Positions 17,616 to 28,339 are shown, counted from the first letter of the stretch. The stretch is DNA of 64,000 nucleotides from DATAOG01 sp963753685 (GCA_963753685.1 CAVWDE010000005.1:434001-498000), one strand, 5' to 3'. Made by a program: numbers and translations. Notes: generated by a model from the sequence alone, not told the origin.

Positions 17616-17954
17616 ATGAGTGTGAGAATTCGCCTGGCCCGCGGCGGTACCAAGAAGCGGCCGGTTTATCGGATCGTCGCGACCGACTCGCGCAGCCCGC
17701 GTGACGGCCGCTTTCTCGAGAAGCTCGGCAGCTACGACCCGCTGCTGCCGAGCGACCATCCGGCGCGCATCGTGCTGCGCGAGGAGCGCCTCCGGTACTG
17801 GCTCGCAAGCGGCGCCAAGCCGAGCGATCGGATCGCCCGCTTTCTGGATGGCGCCGGCATCACCTCGAACACCGTCAAGCACCGCGGCACCGGCAAGCGG
17901 GCCAGGGAGCTCGAGGCCAAGAAGGCCGAAGCCGCGGCGGCCGCGAGCGCCTGA
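17616..17954 (+). CDS. rpsP: 30S ribosomal protein S16
   Basis: 112 residues beginning MSVRIRLARGGTKKRPVYRI, the classic bS16 N-terminus, with DGRFLEKLGSYDPL and LREERLRYWLASGAKPSD. The C-terminal tail rich in Ala, Glu and Lys is the usual alphaproteobacterial extension. GAGGG lies upstream of the ATG. It is the first gene of the rpsP-rimM-trmD-rplS operon. Confidence 0.97.
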   Translation: MSVRIRLARGGTKKRPVYRIVATDSRSPRDGRFLEKLGSYDPLLPSDHPARIVLREERLRYWLASGAKPSDRIARFLDGAGITSNTVKHRGTGKRARELEAKKAEAAAAASA

Positions 17955-17992
17955 CGGCCGGGTGCGCCAAGCGTCGTGCGGAACCAGCGCTC

Positions 17993-18584
17993 ATGGTCGA
18001 TCGGCGAGGAGCTTCGGCGTGGGTCTGCGTGGCCAAGGTCGTGGCCGCGCATGGCCTGCAGGGCGCCCTCAAGCTCCGCTGCTTCACCGAGCGGCCGGCC
18101 GACGTCGCGGCCTACGGTCCGGTCCATGACCAGCAGGGGCGGCGCCTCTTCGAGCTGAAGGTCATCGGCCCGGCGCGGGGCGGCGTCCTCGCGCGGGTCG
18201 ACGGTATCGGCGATCGCAACGCGGCCGAGGCGCTCAGGGGCACCGAGCTGTTCGTCGCGCGCGCGGCCCTGCCTGCGCCCGGACCGGACGAGTTCTATCA
18301 CGCCGACCTCGAAGGGCCTGGTGGTCGAGCGGGACGATGGCACCCGCCTCGGCACGGTCCTGAGCCTTGGCAACTTCGGCGCCGGCGACCTGATCGAGAT
18401 CGCGGCCGACGACGGCCGCGTGCTGAGCCTGCCGTTCGATCGCCGGACCGTGCCGGTGGTCGATCTCGCGCAAGGCCGGCTGGTGGTCGAGCCGCCGGCC
18501 GAGCTGATGCCGGATGAGCCGAGCCCTGACCGATCGAGTCCGAGCGGCCGGGCGCCGGCGAGCGCCGGGGAGCAGCAGCCATGA
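17993..18584 (+). CDS. rimM: 16S rRNA processing factor RimM, split by a one-base frameshift
   Basis: RimM helps mature the 30S head domain. Translation from ATG 17993 gives VAKVVAAHGLQGALKLRCF and, later, DEFYHADLEG, then leaves frame. The next frame continues as VVERDDGTRLGTVLSLGNFG and DLAQGRLVVEPP to the stop. Removing one G from GGG at 18314-18316 joins them into a protein of about 196 residues with the RimM N-terminal barrel and the PRC-barrel C-terminal domain. The stop overlaps trmD ATG as ATGA, so an intact downstream end is expected in the living genome. Confidence 0.9.
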
Positions 18585-19339
18585 GCCGGCGCGCCGCACC
18601 CTGGGCCGCGACCGTCCTGACGCTGTTCCCGGAAATGTTTCCGGGCCCGCTCGGCCATTCGCTGGCCGGGCGCGCGCTCAGCCAGGGGATCTGGTCGCTG
18701 GCGGCGGTCGATCTGCGCGACTTCGCGACCGACCGGCACCGGACCGTGGACGACCTGCCGTTCGGCGGCGGCGCCGGCATGGTCATGCGCCCGGAGGTGA
18801 TCGCGCGCGCGCTCGACCACGCCCTGGCCGCCGGACCGGCGCGGCCGCTCCTCTATGTCAGCGCGCGCGGCGTCCCGCTGACCCAGGCGCGGGTGCAGGC
18901 GCTTGCCGAGGGTCAGGGAGTCGTGGTCTTATGCGGTCGCTTCGAAGGCGTCGACCAGCGGGTCATCGAGGCCCGGGCGCTCGAGGAGGTCAGCCTCGGC
19001 GACGTGGTGCTGTCCGGCGGCGAGCCGGCCGCGATCGCCCTGCTCGATGCCTGCGTGCGTCTGCTGCCGGGGGTGATCGGTGCTGCGGCCTCGCTCGACG
19101 AGGAGAGCTTCGCGGGCGACCTGCTCGAGTACCCGCACTATACCCGGCCCCAGGTCTGGGAAGGCCATCCGGTGCCCGAGGTGCTGCTGTCGGGGCATCA
19201 CGCCCAGATCCGGGCGTGGCGCCGGCAGCAGGCCGAGCTTGCGACCCGGTTGCGCCGGCCGGACCTGTGGGTGCGCCATCTCGCCGCCGGTGCGCACGGC
19301 CGCGCCGGCGAGCCGACCCTTCGGGCCGATGACAGTTGA
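18581..19339 (+). CDS. trmD: tRNA (guanine-37-N1)-methyltransferase
   Basis: TrmD uses S-adenosylmethionine to make m1G37, which prevents frameshifting. 252 residues. Visible are TVLTLFPEMFPGPLGHSL, FGGGAGMVMRPE, the SPOUT knot region CGRFEGVDQRVIE, and SLGDVVLSGGEPAA. The C-terminal EYPHYTRPQVWEGHPVPEVL is diagnostic of TrmD. The start codon overlaps the rimM stop by four bases. Confidence 0.97.
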   Translation: MSRRAAPWAATVLTLFPEMFPGPLGHSLAGRALSQGIWSLAAVDLRDFATDRHRTVDDLPFGGGAGMVMRPEVIARALDHALAAGPARPLLYVSARGVPLTQARVQALAEGQGVVVLCGRFEGVDQRVIEARALEEVSLGDVVLSGGEPAAIALLDACVRLLPGVIGAAASLDEESFAGDLLEYPHYTRPQVWEGHPVPEVLLSGHHAQIRAWRRQQAELATRLRRPDLWVRHLAAGAHGRAGEPTLRADDS

Positions 19340-19347
19340 GGTTTGCC

Positions 19348-19785
19348 ATGAACGTGATCCAACAGCTCGAGCAGGAACAGATCGCAGAGCTCACGGAGGG
19401 TCGCCCGATCCCCGATTTCGCGCCCGGCGACACGATCCGGGTCAGCGTCAAGGTCGTCGAGGGCTCGCGCGAGCGCGTCCAGGCCTTCGAGGGCGTGTGC
19501 ATCGCGCGCAAGAACCGCGGCATCAACTCCGCCTTCACGGTGCGCAAGATCAGCTACGGCGAGGGGGTCGAGCGGATCTTTCCGCTGTACAGCCCGCAGA
19601 TCGCCGGCATCGAGGTGCTGCGGCGGGGCCGGGTGCGGCGCGCCAAGCTCTACTATCTGCGCGGCCGCACCGGCAAGGCGGCCCGGATCACCGAGCGCCG
19701 CGACGAGCGCGGCCACGGCCGGGCCGAGAGCACCAATGGTGCGGCGGCCGGGGATGGCGACGGCAAAGGCGGCGCCAAGGAATGA
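19348..19785 (+). CDS. rplS: 50S ribosomal protein L19
   Basis: 145 residues starting MNVIQQLEQEQIAELTEGR. The bL19 core is clear: FAPGDTIRVSVKVVEGSRER, QAFEGVCIARKNRGINSAF, and a basic C-terminal RRAKLYYLRGRTGKAARI. A glycine- and glutamate-rich tail extends beyond the usual end. ATG 19348 with GAGG upstream is preferred over an in-frame ATG at 19336. Confidence 0.97.
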   Translation: MNVIQQLEQEQIAELTEGRPIPDFAPGDTIRVSVKVVEGSRERVQAFEGVCIARKNRGINSAFTVRKISYGEGVERIFPLYSPQIAGIEVLRRGRVRRAKLYYLRGRTGKAARITERRDERGHGRAESTNGAAAGDGDGKGGAKE

Positions 19786-19852
19786 CCGGCGGCGCGGACC
19801 GCCGCCAGCCGACGGTCCGCAGGCGGCCGCAGCGTTGGGGGGAGTGACCGTC

Positions 19853-21259
<1,407 letters not shown>

Positions 21260-21277
21260 GATGCGGAGTATCCCGCG

Positions 21278-21931
21278 GTGGCGCTCGATCCGAGGATCGC
21301 CAGCAGTCCCACGCTTCACGCAGCAATGCCATACCAGCGGTGCGCAGAGTGCTACTACGTAGGCACTGCAGATGAAGACTGGGCGAAATCCGATGTCGCC
21401 TGCCCGAACTGCGGAGAGCTTGGTTCACCGACGATTTTTCCAGGAGATTTCTACAGCCTCCACATGTTCCCGAAGCTTCAACGCCTCTACATAGAGCGAG
21501 AGGTTGTCATAGATGTGGCAGATACAAAGCACCCTGCATTCATTGAGGTTGTAGCGGTATTTGCCGTATTTTTGACCGAAAGCATTCTATACACTACGGC
21601 GAAGCTCGCACTAGAAAAGATGGGGCTGCGGCCCGTCGTAGCCACACTTACGCTGGGTGCGCTTGAAGGGAGTCAAGAACTCGCAGACTATCTAGCGAAA
21701 CTATGCAGTGCCAAGTCGATTTCAAAAATTCTGAAGCCACAACCGAATCTGAGAAAAGTATGGGATAACTGGGAACGCGCCCGCACCCTGCGCAACAAGA
21801 TAGCGCATGCGTCAATCTTTAGCTGCCTAGTCGAGGATGCTGAACGAGCTTTCGAGGCAGCCGTGGCGTTTCCAGGGGTTGCGCGATTCATCCTCAACCA
21901 AGTGCCCGGTTTGGGGCCTTCCAAGCCATGA
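21278..21931 (+). CDS. Zinc-ribbon protein with HEPN-like C-terminal region, unknown
   Basis: 217 residues from GTG 21278, or 201 from ATG 21326. Near the N-terminus it has two CxxC pairs (CAECYY and CPNCGE), a zinc ribbon. The middle holds a hydrophobic stretch (VVAVFAVFLTESILYTTAKL). The C-terminal part is helical and contains RTLRNKIAHAS, in which R-x4-H matches the catalytic motif of HEPN ribonucleases. Base composition is visibly less GC-rich than the neighbours and codon use differs, suggesting recent acquisition. It sits where leuD is expected. It could be a surface-less nucleic-acid-sensing effector or simply a HEPN-fold domain without activity; function unknown. Confidence 0.6.
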   Translation: MALDPRIASSPTLHAAMPYQRCAECYYVGTADEDWAKSDVACPNCGELGSPTIFPGDFYSLHMFPKLQRLYIEREVVIDVADTKHPAFIEVVAVFAVFLTESILYTTAKLALEKMGLRPVVATLTLGALEGSQELADYLAKLCSAKSISKILKPQPNLRKVWDNWERARTLRNKIAHASIFSCLVEDAERAFEAAVAFPGVARFILNQVPGLGPSKP

Positions 21932-22209
21932 TGGACGCTCGTTCCGACGCACAGCTGTACGAGGACGACTTCTACGCCTGGACGCGGGCCCGGGCGCGGG
22001 AGCTACGCCGCTTCGCGCGCTCGCGCCCGAACCTGCCCCTCGATCTCGCGCACATCGCCGAGGAGATCGCCGACTTGGGCACCGAACGCCGCAGTCGCAT
22101 CCGCAGCTGGAGGCGGCTTCTGGCCCGGGGCTGCCGATCCCGCCTGCTGATCATCCGAAGAGATCCTCCTCCTCGGGCATCGGCGGCTGATGGCGGCCGT
22201 CCTCCATGA
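21928..22209 (+). pseudogene. Truncated DUF29 family protein
   Basis: Starts ATG 21928 overlapping the previous stop. The first 55 residues are typical DUF29 (DAQLYEDDFYAWTRARARE, then LDLAHIAEEIADLGTERRSR). After that the frame becomes an arginine-rich non-homologous tail, so about two thirds of the domain is missing. A complete DUF29 protein is encoded 225 bases downstream, so this is probably a decayed paralogue. DUF29 is an uncharacterised family of helical bacterial proteins. Confidence 0.65.
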
Positions 22210-22279
22210 ACGGCACGTCAGCGAAGCGATCCAGCGAGGCGACCCAGGCGTCAAAGTCGGTGACGATCGGCTCGAACAT
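22151..22279 (-). CDS. Possible small acidic protein of 42 residues
   Basis: Minus-strand ATG at 22279 is preceded by GGAAGG, and the frame reads MFEPIVTDFDAWVASLDRF, then DVPFMEDG and EEEDLFG before TGA. It is small and acidic with no recognised family. It overlaps the non-homologous tail of the truncated DUF29 frame, which makes a conflict with a real gene unlikely. The call rests on the ribosome site and plausible composition only. Confidence 0.35.
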   Translation of the reverse strand: MFEPIVTDFDAWVASLDRFADVPFMEDGRHQPPMPEEEDLFG

Positions 22280-22433
22280 GGCGATCCTTCCAACAGCTTC
22301 CGATCGGCGTAGTTCAACTCGGCGCCTCACGCGCCGCGAAGTCGCGTCCGCGGGTGCACGCCCCCGGATTGTTTTGGGGCGGCCCGGCGTCTAGATCGTC
22401 CTCCCGGAGCACGGCGCGACGCGGGAGGTTTGC

Positions 22434-22925
22434 ATGGAGGACTGGGAACGGCTCTACATGGACGACTTCGACGCCTGGTGCGAGCGCCAGATCGAGGCGC
22501 TGAACCGGCATATGGGAAAGCTGCCGGGCGACATCGACGCCGAGCGCATCGCCGAGGAGCTGCAGCTGATGCTGCACCGCGAGCGGCGCATGGCCGAGGC
22601 GCAGGTGATCCGCGTGATCGAGCATCTGCTGAAGCTGCAATGGGCGACCGAGCACGAGCCCAAGGGTCACGTCTGGTGGCGGGCGGTGCATGGCGCGCGC
22701 TCGGCGTTGGACACCTTCGCGACCCCGAGCCTGCGGCCGGAGCTCGAAGCCGAGCTCCCCGAATTCTATCACTGGGCCCGCGAGCACGCGAAGCGCGCGC
22801 TCTACGACATCGAGCAGATCTCGCTTGGCGAATCCCTGCCCGCGACCTGCCCCTACAGCTTCGACCAGATCCTCGACGAAGACTGGTGGCCGGTCTGGTC
22901 GGACCCGCTGGCGAAGGACCGCTGA
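22434..22925 (+). CDS. DUF29 family protein
   Basis: 163 residues from ATG 22434, with GGGAGG upstream. Recognisable DUF29 elements are the opening YMDDFDAWCERQIEAL, DAERIAEELQLMLHRERR, VIEHLLKLQWATE and the C-terminal CPYSFDQILDEDWWP. All-helical, cytosolic, function unknown. The family is abundant in alphaproteobacteria and cyanobacteria and often found in copies, as here. Confidence 0.85.
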   Translation: MEDWERLYMDDFDAWCERQIEALNRHMGKLPGDIDAERIAEELQLMLHRERRMAEAQVIRVIEHLLKLQWATEHEPKGHVWWRAVHGARSALDTFATPSLRPELEAELPEFYHWAREHAKRALYDIEQISLGESLPATCPYSFDQILDEDWWPVWSDPLAKDR

Positions 22926-22959
22926 GTCGTCGGGCCTGGCTTCTGCCGCCGGCGCCGGC

Positions 22960-23517
22960 TCAGCCGGCAAACAGATCGGCCTGGCGGGCAGAGCCCGGCG
23001 TCAACCGCGCCTCGTGCGCCAGCAAAAAGCGTTTGGTCTCGAGGCCGCCGCCGAAGCCGGTGAGCGAACGGTCGGCGCCGATCACCCGATGGCAGGGCAC
23101 CACGATCGGCAGCGGGTTGGCGCCATTGGCGGCGCCGACCGCGCGCGCCGCCGAGGGCTGCCCGATCCGGTGCGCAAGCTCGCCATAGGAGATGGTCGCG
23201 CCGAACGGGATCGCCCGCAGAGCCGACCAGACGCTCTCTTGGAACGCCGTCCCGCTCGCTCGCAGCGGGAGCGTGAATTCTCTCAGATCACCCGCAAAAT
23301 ACGCCGTCAACTGCTCGATCGCCGCGGCCAGGACGCGCTCGTCCCGGATCCAGCCGGCCGCAGGCTCCTTGGGACGTCGTCCGGCCGGGAAGCTGATCAG
23401 CGTCAGGCCGTCGGCATCGCCGGCCAGCAGCAGCCGGCCGACCGGGCTCTCGAGATAGCTGTAGCTGGTCGCAGGCCCGGCCAAGGCGTCCGTCGCTGCG
23501 TACGACATGGGTTGCAT
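22960..23517 (-). CDS. ogt: Methylated-DNA--protein-cysteine methyltransferase
   Basis: Suicide repair protein that removes O6-methyl from guanine. 185 residues from ATG 23517; ATG 23508 is an alternative. The active-site PCHRVIGADRSLTGFGGG is intact. The helix-turn-helix segment GTAFQESVWSALRAIPFG with SYGELAHRIGQPSAARAVG is typical. No AdaA-type N-terminal domain. The frame extends upstream without a stop into the next gene region, but similarity begins at the chosen start. Confidence 0.93.
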   Translation of the reverse strand: MQPMSYAATDALAGPATSYSYLESPVGRLLLAGDADGLTLISFPAGRRPKEPAAGWIRDERVLAAAIEQLTAYFAGDLREFTLPLRASGTAFQESVWSALRAIPFGATISYGELAHRIGQPSAARAVGAANGANPLPIVVPCHRVIGADRSLTGFGGGLETKRFLLAHEARLTPGSARQADLFAG

Positions 23518-23555
23518 GCCGGCATTATCGCATCCCCGGGCGGGGACGCCAGCGC

Positions 23556-24909
23556 CTATCGGCTGACCGTCCGATCCGGGTTCGCGGCGCTCACGCGCCA
23601 GATCCGGTTGCCGACGTCGTCGGCGACCAGCAGCGCCCCCTCGCGGTCGATCGCCACCCCGACCGGGCGGCCTTGCGCGTTGCCATCGGCATCGAGGAAG
23701 CCCGTCAGCACGTCGACCGGGCTGCCGGCCGGGTGGCCGTCCGCGAAGGGCACGAAGATCACCTTGTAGCCGCTGCGCGGCGCGCGGTTCCAGGAGCCGT
23801 GCTGGCCGACGAAGGCGCCGCTCCGGAACGCCGGCGGCAGCGCCACCGCACCCTGCGCGAAGGTGAGCCCGAGCGAGGCCGTGTGCGGCCCGAGCGCGTA
23901 GTCGGGAACCACCGCCCTGGCGACCAGGTCGGGACGCTGCGGCGTCACCCGCTCGTCCACCTGCGCGCCATAGTAGCTGTAGGGCCAGCCGTAGAACGCG
24001 CCGTCCCGGACCGCGGTCATGTAGTCCGGGACCAGATCGCTGCCGAGCTCGTCGCGCTCGTTGACCACGGTCCAAAGGGCCCCGGTCGCGGGCTGCCAGG
24101 CGAGGCCGTTCGGGTTGCGCAGCCCCGAGGCGAAGATCCGATGCCGGCCGGTCGCGGAATCGACCTCCCAGATCGCCGCCCGACCCTCCTCGACCGCCAT
24201 GCCGTTCTCGCCGACGTTGCTGTTCGAACCGACCGTGACGTAGAGCTTCGACCCGTCGGGGCTGGCGATCACATTCTTGGTCCAGTGGTGATTGATCGGA
24301 CCCGCCGGCAAGTCCGTCACCTTGACCCCCGGCGCCACGATCCGCGTCTCACCCTCCCGGTAGGGAAAGCGCAGGAGCGCATCGGTGTCGGCGACGTAGA
24401 AGTCGCTCCCGACCAGGGCCATCCCGAAGGGCGAATGCAGGCCGTCCAGGAACACCGAGCGGCGTGTCCACGACCCCGTCGCCATCGGCATCGCGCAGGA
24501 GCGTGATGCGATTGGCGCTCGGCACCCCAGCACCCGCCCGCTTCATCAGGTGTCCCATCACCCAGCCCTTGATCCCATTGCTATCCTCGGGCTTGGGCGG
24601 CGCGTTGGTCTCGGCGACCAGCACGTCGCCGTTCGGCAGCACGTAGAGCCAGCGCGGATGGTCGAGGCGGTCGGCGAACAGGGTGACGGCCAGACCTGAG
24701 GCCGGGGTCGGCTTGGCGCCCTCGGCCCAGCCCTTGGCCGTGGCGACATTGACCGTGGGCAGCATCGACGGGTCCGGCCGCGGCAGCTCAGGATGGGGGC
24801 CGGTGCCGGCCACGACCGGCAGCGTCGCCCGATCGCCACAGGCCGACAGGCCGAGTACCGCGACGGCCAGCAGCAGGAAGACAGAGTGAGGCTTGTTCAT
24901 GACGGCCAT
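23556..24909 (-). CDS. PQQ-dependent sugar (sorbosone-type) dehydrogenase lipoprotein, frameshifted
   Basis: A six-bladed propeller dehydrogenase of the glucose/sorbosone family, predicted to be exported. The N-terminus MNKPHSVFLLLAVAVLGLSAC is a lipoprotein signal with the lipobox LSAC. The first frame runs to DADGDGVVDT, then the protein continues in another frame as RSVFLDGLHSPFGMALVG. One extra base near 24461 (GCGGCG where GCGCG is expected) explains it. Later motifs include PAGPINHHWTKN, VGSNSNVGENGM, GLRNPNGLAWQP and QHGSWNRAPRSGYKV. No PQQ synthesis genes are in the window. Confidence 0.88.
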
Positions 24910-24987
24910 CCCGCAGCCCAAGAGGGTTCCGAGACGCAACCGGCGCGCTCCGGATTGGTTCCGGCGCCGGCCGACTGCGGCCGCTGG

Positions 24988-26193
24988 TCAGCCCGGAAGC
25001 TCGGCTCGGCCGCCGCCCGCCGGCAGCAGCGCGAACACCTCCTGATCGAGGGCGACGCCCTTGAGCGCGAAGCGGCCGACGGGGCGGGTCGGCGCCTCGA
25101 GCGCCTGGGCGAAGGCCGCCGAGCAGAGCGTCGGCCGCCCGAGCTGCTTGGCCAGCCCCTCGAGCCGGCTCACGAGGTTGACCGCCGGACCGAGCACCGT
25201 GAAGTCGAGCCGGTCGGGGCTGCCGATGTTGCCGTAGACCACCAGGCCGACGTGCAAGGTCGCGGTGAAGGCGAGCGGCGGCCCGTCCGCGGGCGGCGCT
25301 TCAGCCAGGCGCCCGGCCGCGCGCGCGACCGCGCGCACCGCCGCGGCGCAGGCGGCCGTCCGGCTGCCCGCGGTTTCGACCGGGAAGATCGCGAGGATGC
25401 CGTCGCCCAGGAACTTGAGCACATCGCCGCCCTCGGCGCGCACCGCCTCGACCACTGCCTCGAAATAGCGATCGAGCGCCTGGAACAGCGCCGCCTCTGC
25501 CAGCCGCTCGCTGAGTGCGGTGAAACCGCGCAGGTCCGAGAACAGGATCGCGGCCTCGATCCGCCGGCGATCGCCACGCTTGATCGCACCGTTGAGCACC
25601 GCCTCGGCCGGCCCGTCGCCGAGATAGGTGCGCAGCAGGCTGGCGCTCGAGCGGCGCATCGCGGTCGGCTCGAGCGCCGCCGCGAGCGGCTGGCGCAGCG
25701 CTTCGGCGATCTCGAGATGCCGGTCGCTGAAGCCGGCCGCCCCCTCGGCCACCAGGCTCAGGCCCTGCACCGAGCCGTCGCCGTACTCGAGCGGCAGGGC
25801 CAGATAGTCGCTGCCGCCGGCCGCGGCCATCTCGTGCAGGACCTGGTGATCGCGTTCGGGATCGAGGTCCAGGAGCCGGCGCCGGAAGCTCTGCCGGGTG
25901 CGGATGATGTGCTGGAAGGGGCTGCCGTGATAGGCGCCGGTCGCGAGCGTGGTCCGCGGCACGGTATACTCATGAGTGCCGGCGCCATCGCGGGTCCAGA
26001 TGACGCCCCAGGCGCTGGCCAGCGGATTGGCGATCGCCTGCCCGGCGCGCAGCCGCCAAAGGGGCAGGCCGAGGTCGAGCAGACGCTGGCAAAACCCCTC
26101 GATCAGCTCGAGCGGCGCCAGCCGCAGACGGGCATCGCCGATCAGCCAGTGCGCGATCGCCTCGATCCGCTGGTCCTGCGCAGGCTGATGCAT
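24988..26193 (-). CDS. Class III adenylate/guanylate cyclase
   Basis: 401 residues. The N-terminal half is a GAF-like or unassigned sensor region (AIAHWLIGDARLRLAPLELI onward). The C-terminal cyclase domain (about residues 215-395) has the metal-binding Asp in AILFSDLRGFTALSE, the second in FLGDGILAIFP, and NIGSPDRLDFTVLGPAVNLVSRLE with the transition-state region. No transmembrane helices, so cytosolic. Start ATG 26193 (MHQPAQDQRIEAIAHWL). It is divergent from the HD-domain gene. The nucleotide specificity is not resolved. Confidence 0.9.
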   Translation of the reverse strand: MHQPAQDQRIEAIAHWLIGDARLRLAPLELIEGFCQRLLDLGLPLWRLRAGQAIANPLASAWGVIWTRDGAGTHEYTVPRTTLATGAYHGSPFQHIIRTRQSFRRRLLDLDPERDHQVLHEMAAAGGSDYLALPLEYGDGSVQGLSLVAEGAAGFSDRHLEIAEALRQPLAAALEPTAMRRSSASLLRTYLGDGPAEAVLNGAIKRGDRRRIEAAILFSDLRGFTALSERLAEAALFQALDRYFEAVVEAVRAEGGDVLKFLGDGILAIFPVETAGSRTAACAAAVRAVARAAGRLAEAPPADGPPLAFTATLHVGLVVYGNIGSPDRLDFTVLGPAVNLVSRLEGLAKQLGRPTLCSAAFAQALEAPTRPVGRFALKGVALDQEVFALLPAGGGRAELPG

Positions 26194-26384
26194 GTGCCGG
26201 TTCCTCACCTCGCCGGCAGGCCGATCGACCGGGAACCCGCGCCTGCAGCGAAGAGATGGTAGCTTCGCCCTGCGCATGCGAGCGCCGCTCGGATGCGATC
26301 TTGCCTTGGGCTCGAAGGGCTCCTGCGCTATTGCTGCCGGCGCCCGCTGCAGGCGGGCGATCGCACAGCAGCCCGGAGCGCGTT

Positions 26385-27005
26385 TTGTCCGATGTCCGAA
26401 CCCTGCTCGACTTCCTGGCGCTGGCCGAGCGCCTGAAGACCGAGCTTCGCCACAGCTGGCTGTCCGACGGCCGCCAGGAGAGCGTCGCCGAGCACTGCTG
26501 GCAGATGGCGCTGATGGCGATGCTGGTCCACCCCGACCTCGAGCAGCCGGTCGACCTCGGTCGGACGCTGCGGATGATCCTGACCCACGATCTGGTCGAG
26601 GCGCTGACCGGCGATGTGCCCTTCTTCGACCGCAGCGAGCGCAAGACGCTGAAGCCCGAGCGCGAGCAGGCGGCAATCGCGGAGATCCGGGCGCGCATCG
26701 GCGAGCCGGTCGGCACCGAGATCCATGACCTGTGGCAGGAGTTCGAGGCCAAGCAGACGCCTGAGGCCAAATTCGCGACCGCGCTCGACCATCTGGAGGT
26801 GCAGATCCAGCACAATCTCGCCGGCATGGAGAGCTGGACGCCGATCGAATACGACCTGGTCTACACCAAGATGGACCAGCACTGCGCCTTCGACCCGTTC
26901 CTCGCGGCGCTCTGCGAGGGCGTCAAGGAGCAGGCCGAGGCCAAGATGCGCGCGGCCGGCGTCGACGTCGACGCGGTCAAGCAACGCCTCGACCTCGCCG
27001 GCTGA
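26385..27005 (+). CDS. HD-domain phosphohydrolase, YfbR/5'-nucleotidase-like
   Basis: 206 residues. The HD-domain metal ligands are evident in order: LKTELRHSWLS, ESVAEHCWQMALMAML, TLRMILTHDLVEALTGD and a late FATALDHLEVQIQHN. This matches short HD proteins such as YfbR, which dephosphorylates deoxynucleoside monophosphates, and human HDDC2. The start is TTG 26385 with GGAG about seven bases upstream. There is no ATG in the right place. It was followed by no co-directional gene. Confidence 0.85.
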   Translation: MSDVRTLLDFLALAERLKTELRHSWLSDGRQESVAEHCWQMALMAMLVHPDLEQPVDLGRTLRMILTHDLVEALTGDVPFFDRSERKTLKPEREQAAIAEIRARIGEPVGTEIHDLWQEFEAKQTPEAKFATALDHLEVQIQHNLAGMESWTPIEYDLVYTKMDQHCAFDPFLAALCEGVKEQAEAKMRAAGVDVDAVKQRLDLAG

Positions 27006-27435
27006 ACGCGGGGTCGTGGATCACGGGGCCAACGCCGGGCAAACCGCCACCGATCGACCATGCCCAGACCGAAGGAGCGCGTCAGGCAAGACGGCGGCTC
27101 GGCATACTCAATCGCCGGATGAACCGCCCGATGAGCCCTTTCGCAACCCCGTCGTCGCCAGCATTCCATGCTCAACGGTCCCGGCGACCCGGGATTCCTG
27201 CTTCCGGCTCAAGGCTTTGCGGGCGAACGGAGTCCGACGGTCGCATGGACCATCCGAAGGAAAGGTTAACCGGCAAACCCTAACGTTCGGTTAACGGAGC
27301 CCCCGTCCGAGTCGCCCGGCTACCCGACCAGGCGATCCCAGATGGTCAGTGGTCATGATCAGTCCCCGTGGTCAGGCCGCTCGACCGGGCGAGCCAGGGC
27401 TCAGCTCTCGCAGGACGCCGCACCAAAGCGGCGCT
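27006..27435. other. Convergent gap holding the second repeat copy
   Basis: 430 bases between the ends of the HD gene and pheA. No gene found. Apart from the dispersed repeat at 27229-27296 and the short 17405-like motif at 27189-27206, nothing is recognisable. Since both flanking genes end here, the repeat is not acting as a promoter of either neighbour. Confidence 0.5.
27229..27296. repeat. Dispersed intergenic repeat, copy 2
   Basis: Aligns with 11652-11720. It keeps the GGTC-5-GACC hairpin, TGGACCA, CCGAAG and terminal GGTTAACGG. The CtrA-like site is degenerate here: CTAA-N7-TTAA at 27280-27294, while an extra GGTTAACCGG occurs at 27264-27273. Confidence 0.65.
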
Positions 27436-28339
27436 TCAGCGGCCCGCGCCGGCGTCCTTGAAGCGGAACGGGTGGGCGGGGTAGGTGCCCAGGCGCTCGA
27501 CGTCGTGCGAGAAGAACGCCAGCTCCTCGAACGCGTTGCGCACCGGCGCCTGCTCCGGATGGCCGACCACCTCGGCGTAGAACTGCGCCTGGTTGAAGGC
27601 CGCATCGACGTAGCTCTCGAGCTTGACCATGTTGACGCCGTTGGTGGCAAAGCCGCCGAGCGCCTTGTACAGCGCCGCCGGCACGTTGCGCACCTGGAAC
27701 AAAAAGCTCGTGATCACCGGGCCCTCGTAGGGCGGCGGCTCGACCGGCTCGCGCGCCAGGATGATGAACCGGGTGGTGTTGTGCTCGGCGTCCTCGAGAT
27801 CGGAGCGCAGGATGTCGAGGCCGTAGATCTCGGCCGCGAGGCGCGAGGCGATCGCCGCCCGGTCGAGCTGCCCGGCCGCGGCGACCTCGGCTGCGGCGCC
27901 CGCGGTGTCGGCGTGAATCCGCGGCGTGATCCCGAGCTCGCGCAACAGCCGCCGGCACTGGTTCAGGGCGTGGACGTGCGAATACACGGTCTTGATGGTC
28001 TCGATGCGCGCCCCCGGCACCGCCATCAGATGCAGATTCACCCGCAGGAAATGCTCGCCGATGATGTGCAGGCCGCAGTGCGGCATCAGGTGATGGATGT
28101 CGGCGACCCGGCCGGCGACCGAGTTGTCGATCGGGATCATCGCCCGATCGGCGCGCCCCTGGCGCAGGGCGGCGAACGCGTCCTCGAAGGATTCCGCCGG
28201 CACGGCCTCGTAGTGCGGGCAGACCTGGCGGCAGGCGAGGTGGGAATAGGCGCCGGGCTGGCCCTGAAAGACCACCTTCCGGGTCGAACTCGACCGCCGC
28301 CGCCCTCTCCTGCCCCTGAGCGTCGGCCGCCTGATCCAT
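27436..28339 (-). CDS. pheA: Prephenate dehydratase, split near its N-terminus
   Basis: Converts prephenate to phenylpyruvate in phenylalanine synthesis. The main frame shows VVFQGQPGAYSHLACRQ, the dehydratase motif MIPIDNSVAGRVADIHH, the catalytic AEHNTTRFIIL, and an ACT regulatory domain (ITSFLFQVRNVPAALYKALG, then KLESYVDAAFNQAQFY). No chorismate mutase domain. The start ATG 28339 (MDQAADAQGQERAAAVEFD) is one frame away; dropping one G from GGG at 28281-28283 yields EFDRKVVFQGQ and one protein of about 300 residues. GTG 28275 could also start a shortened enzyme, but it would begin inside the first conserved strand. Confidence 0.9.
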
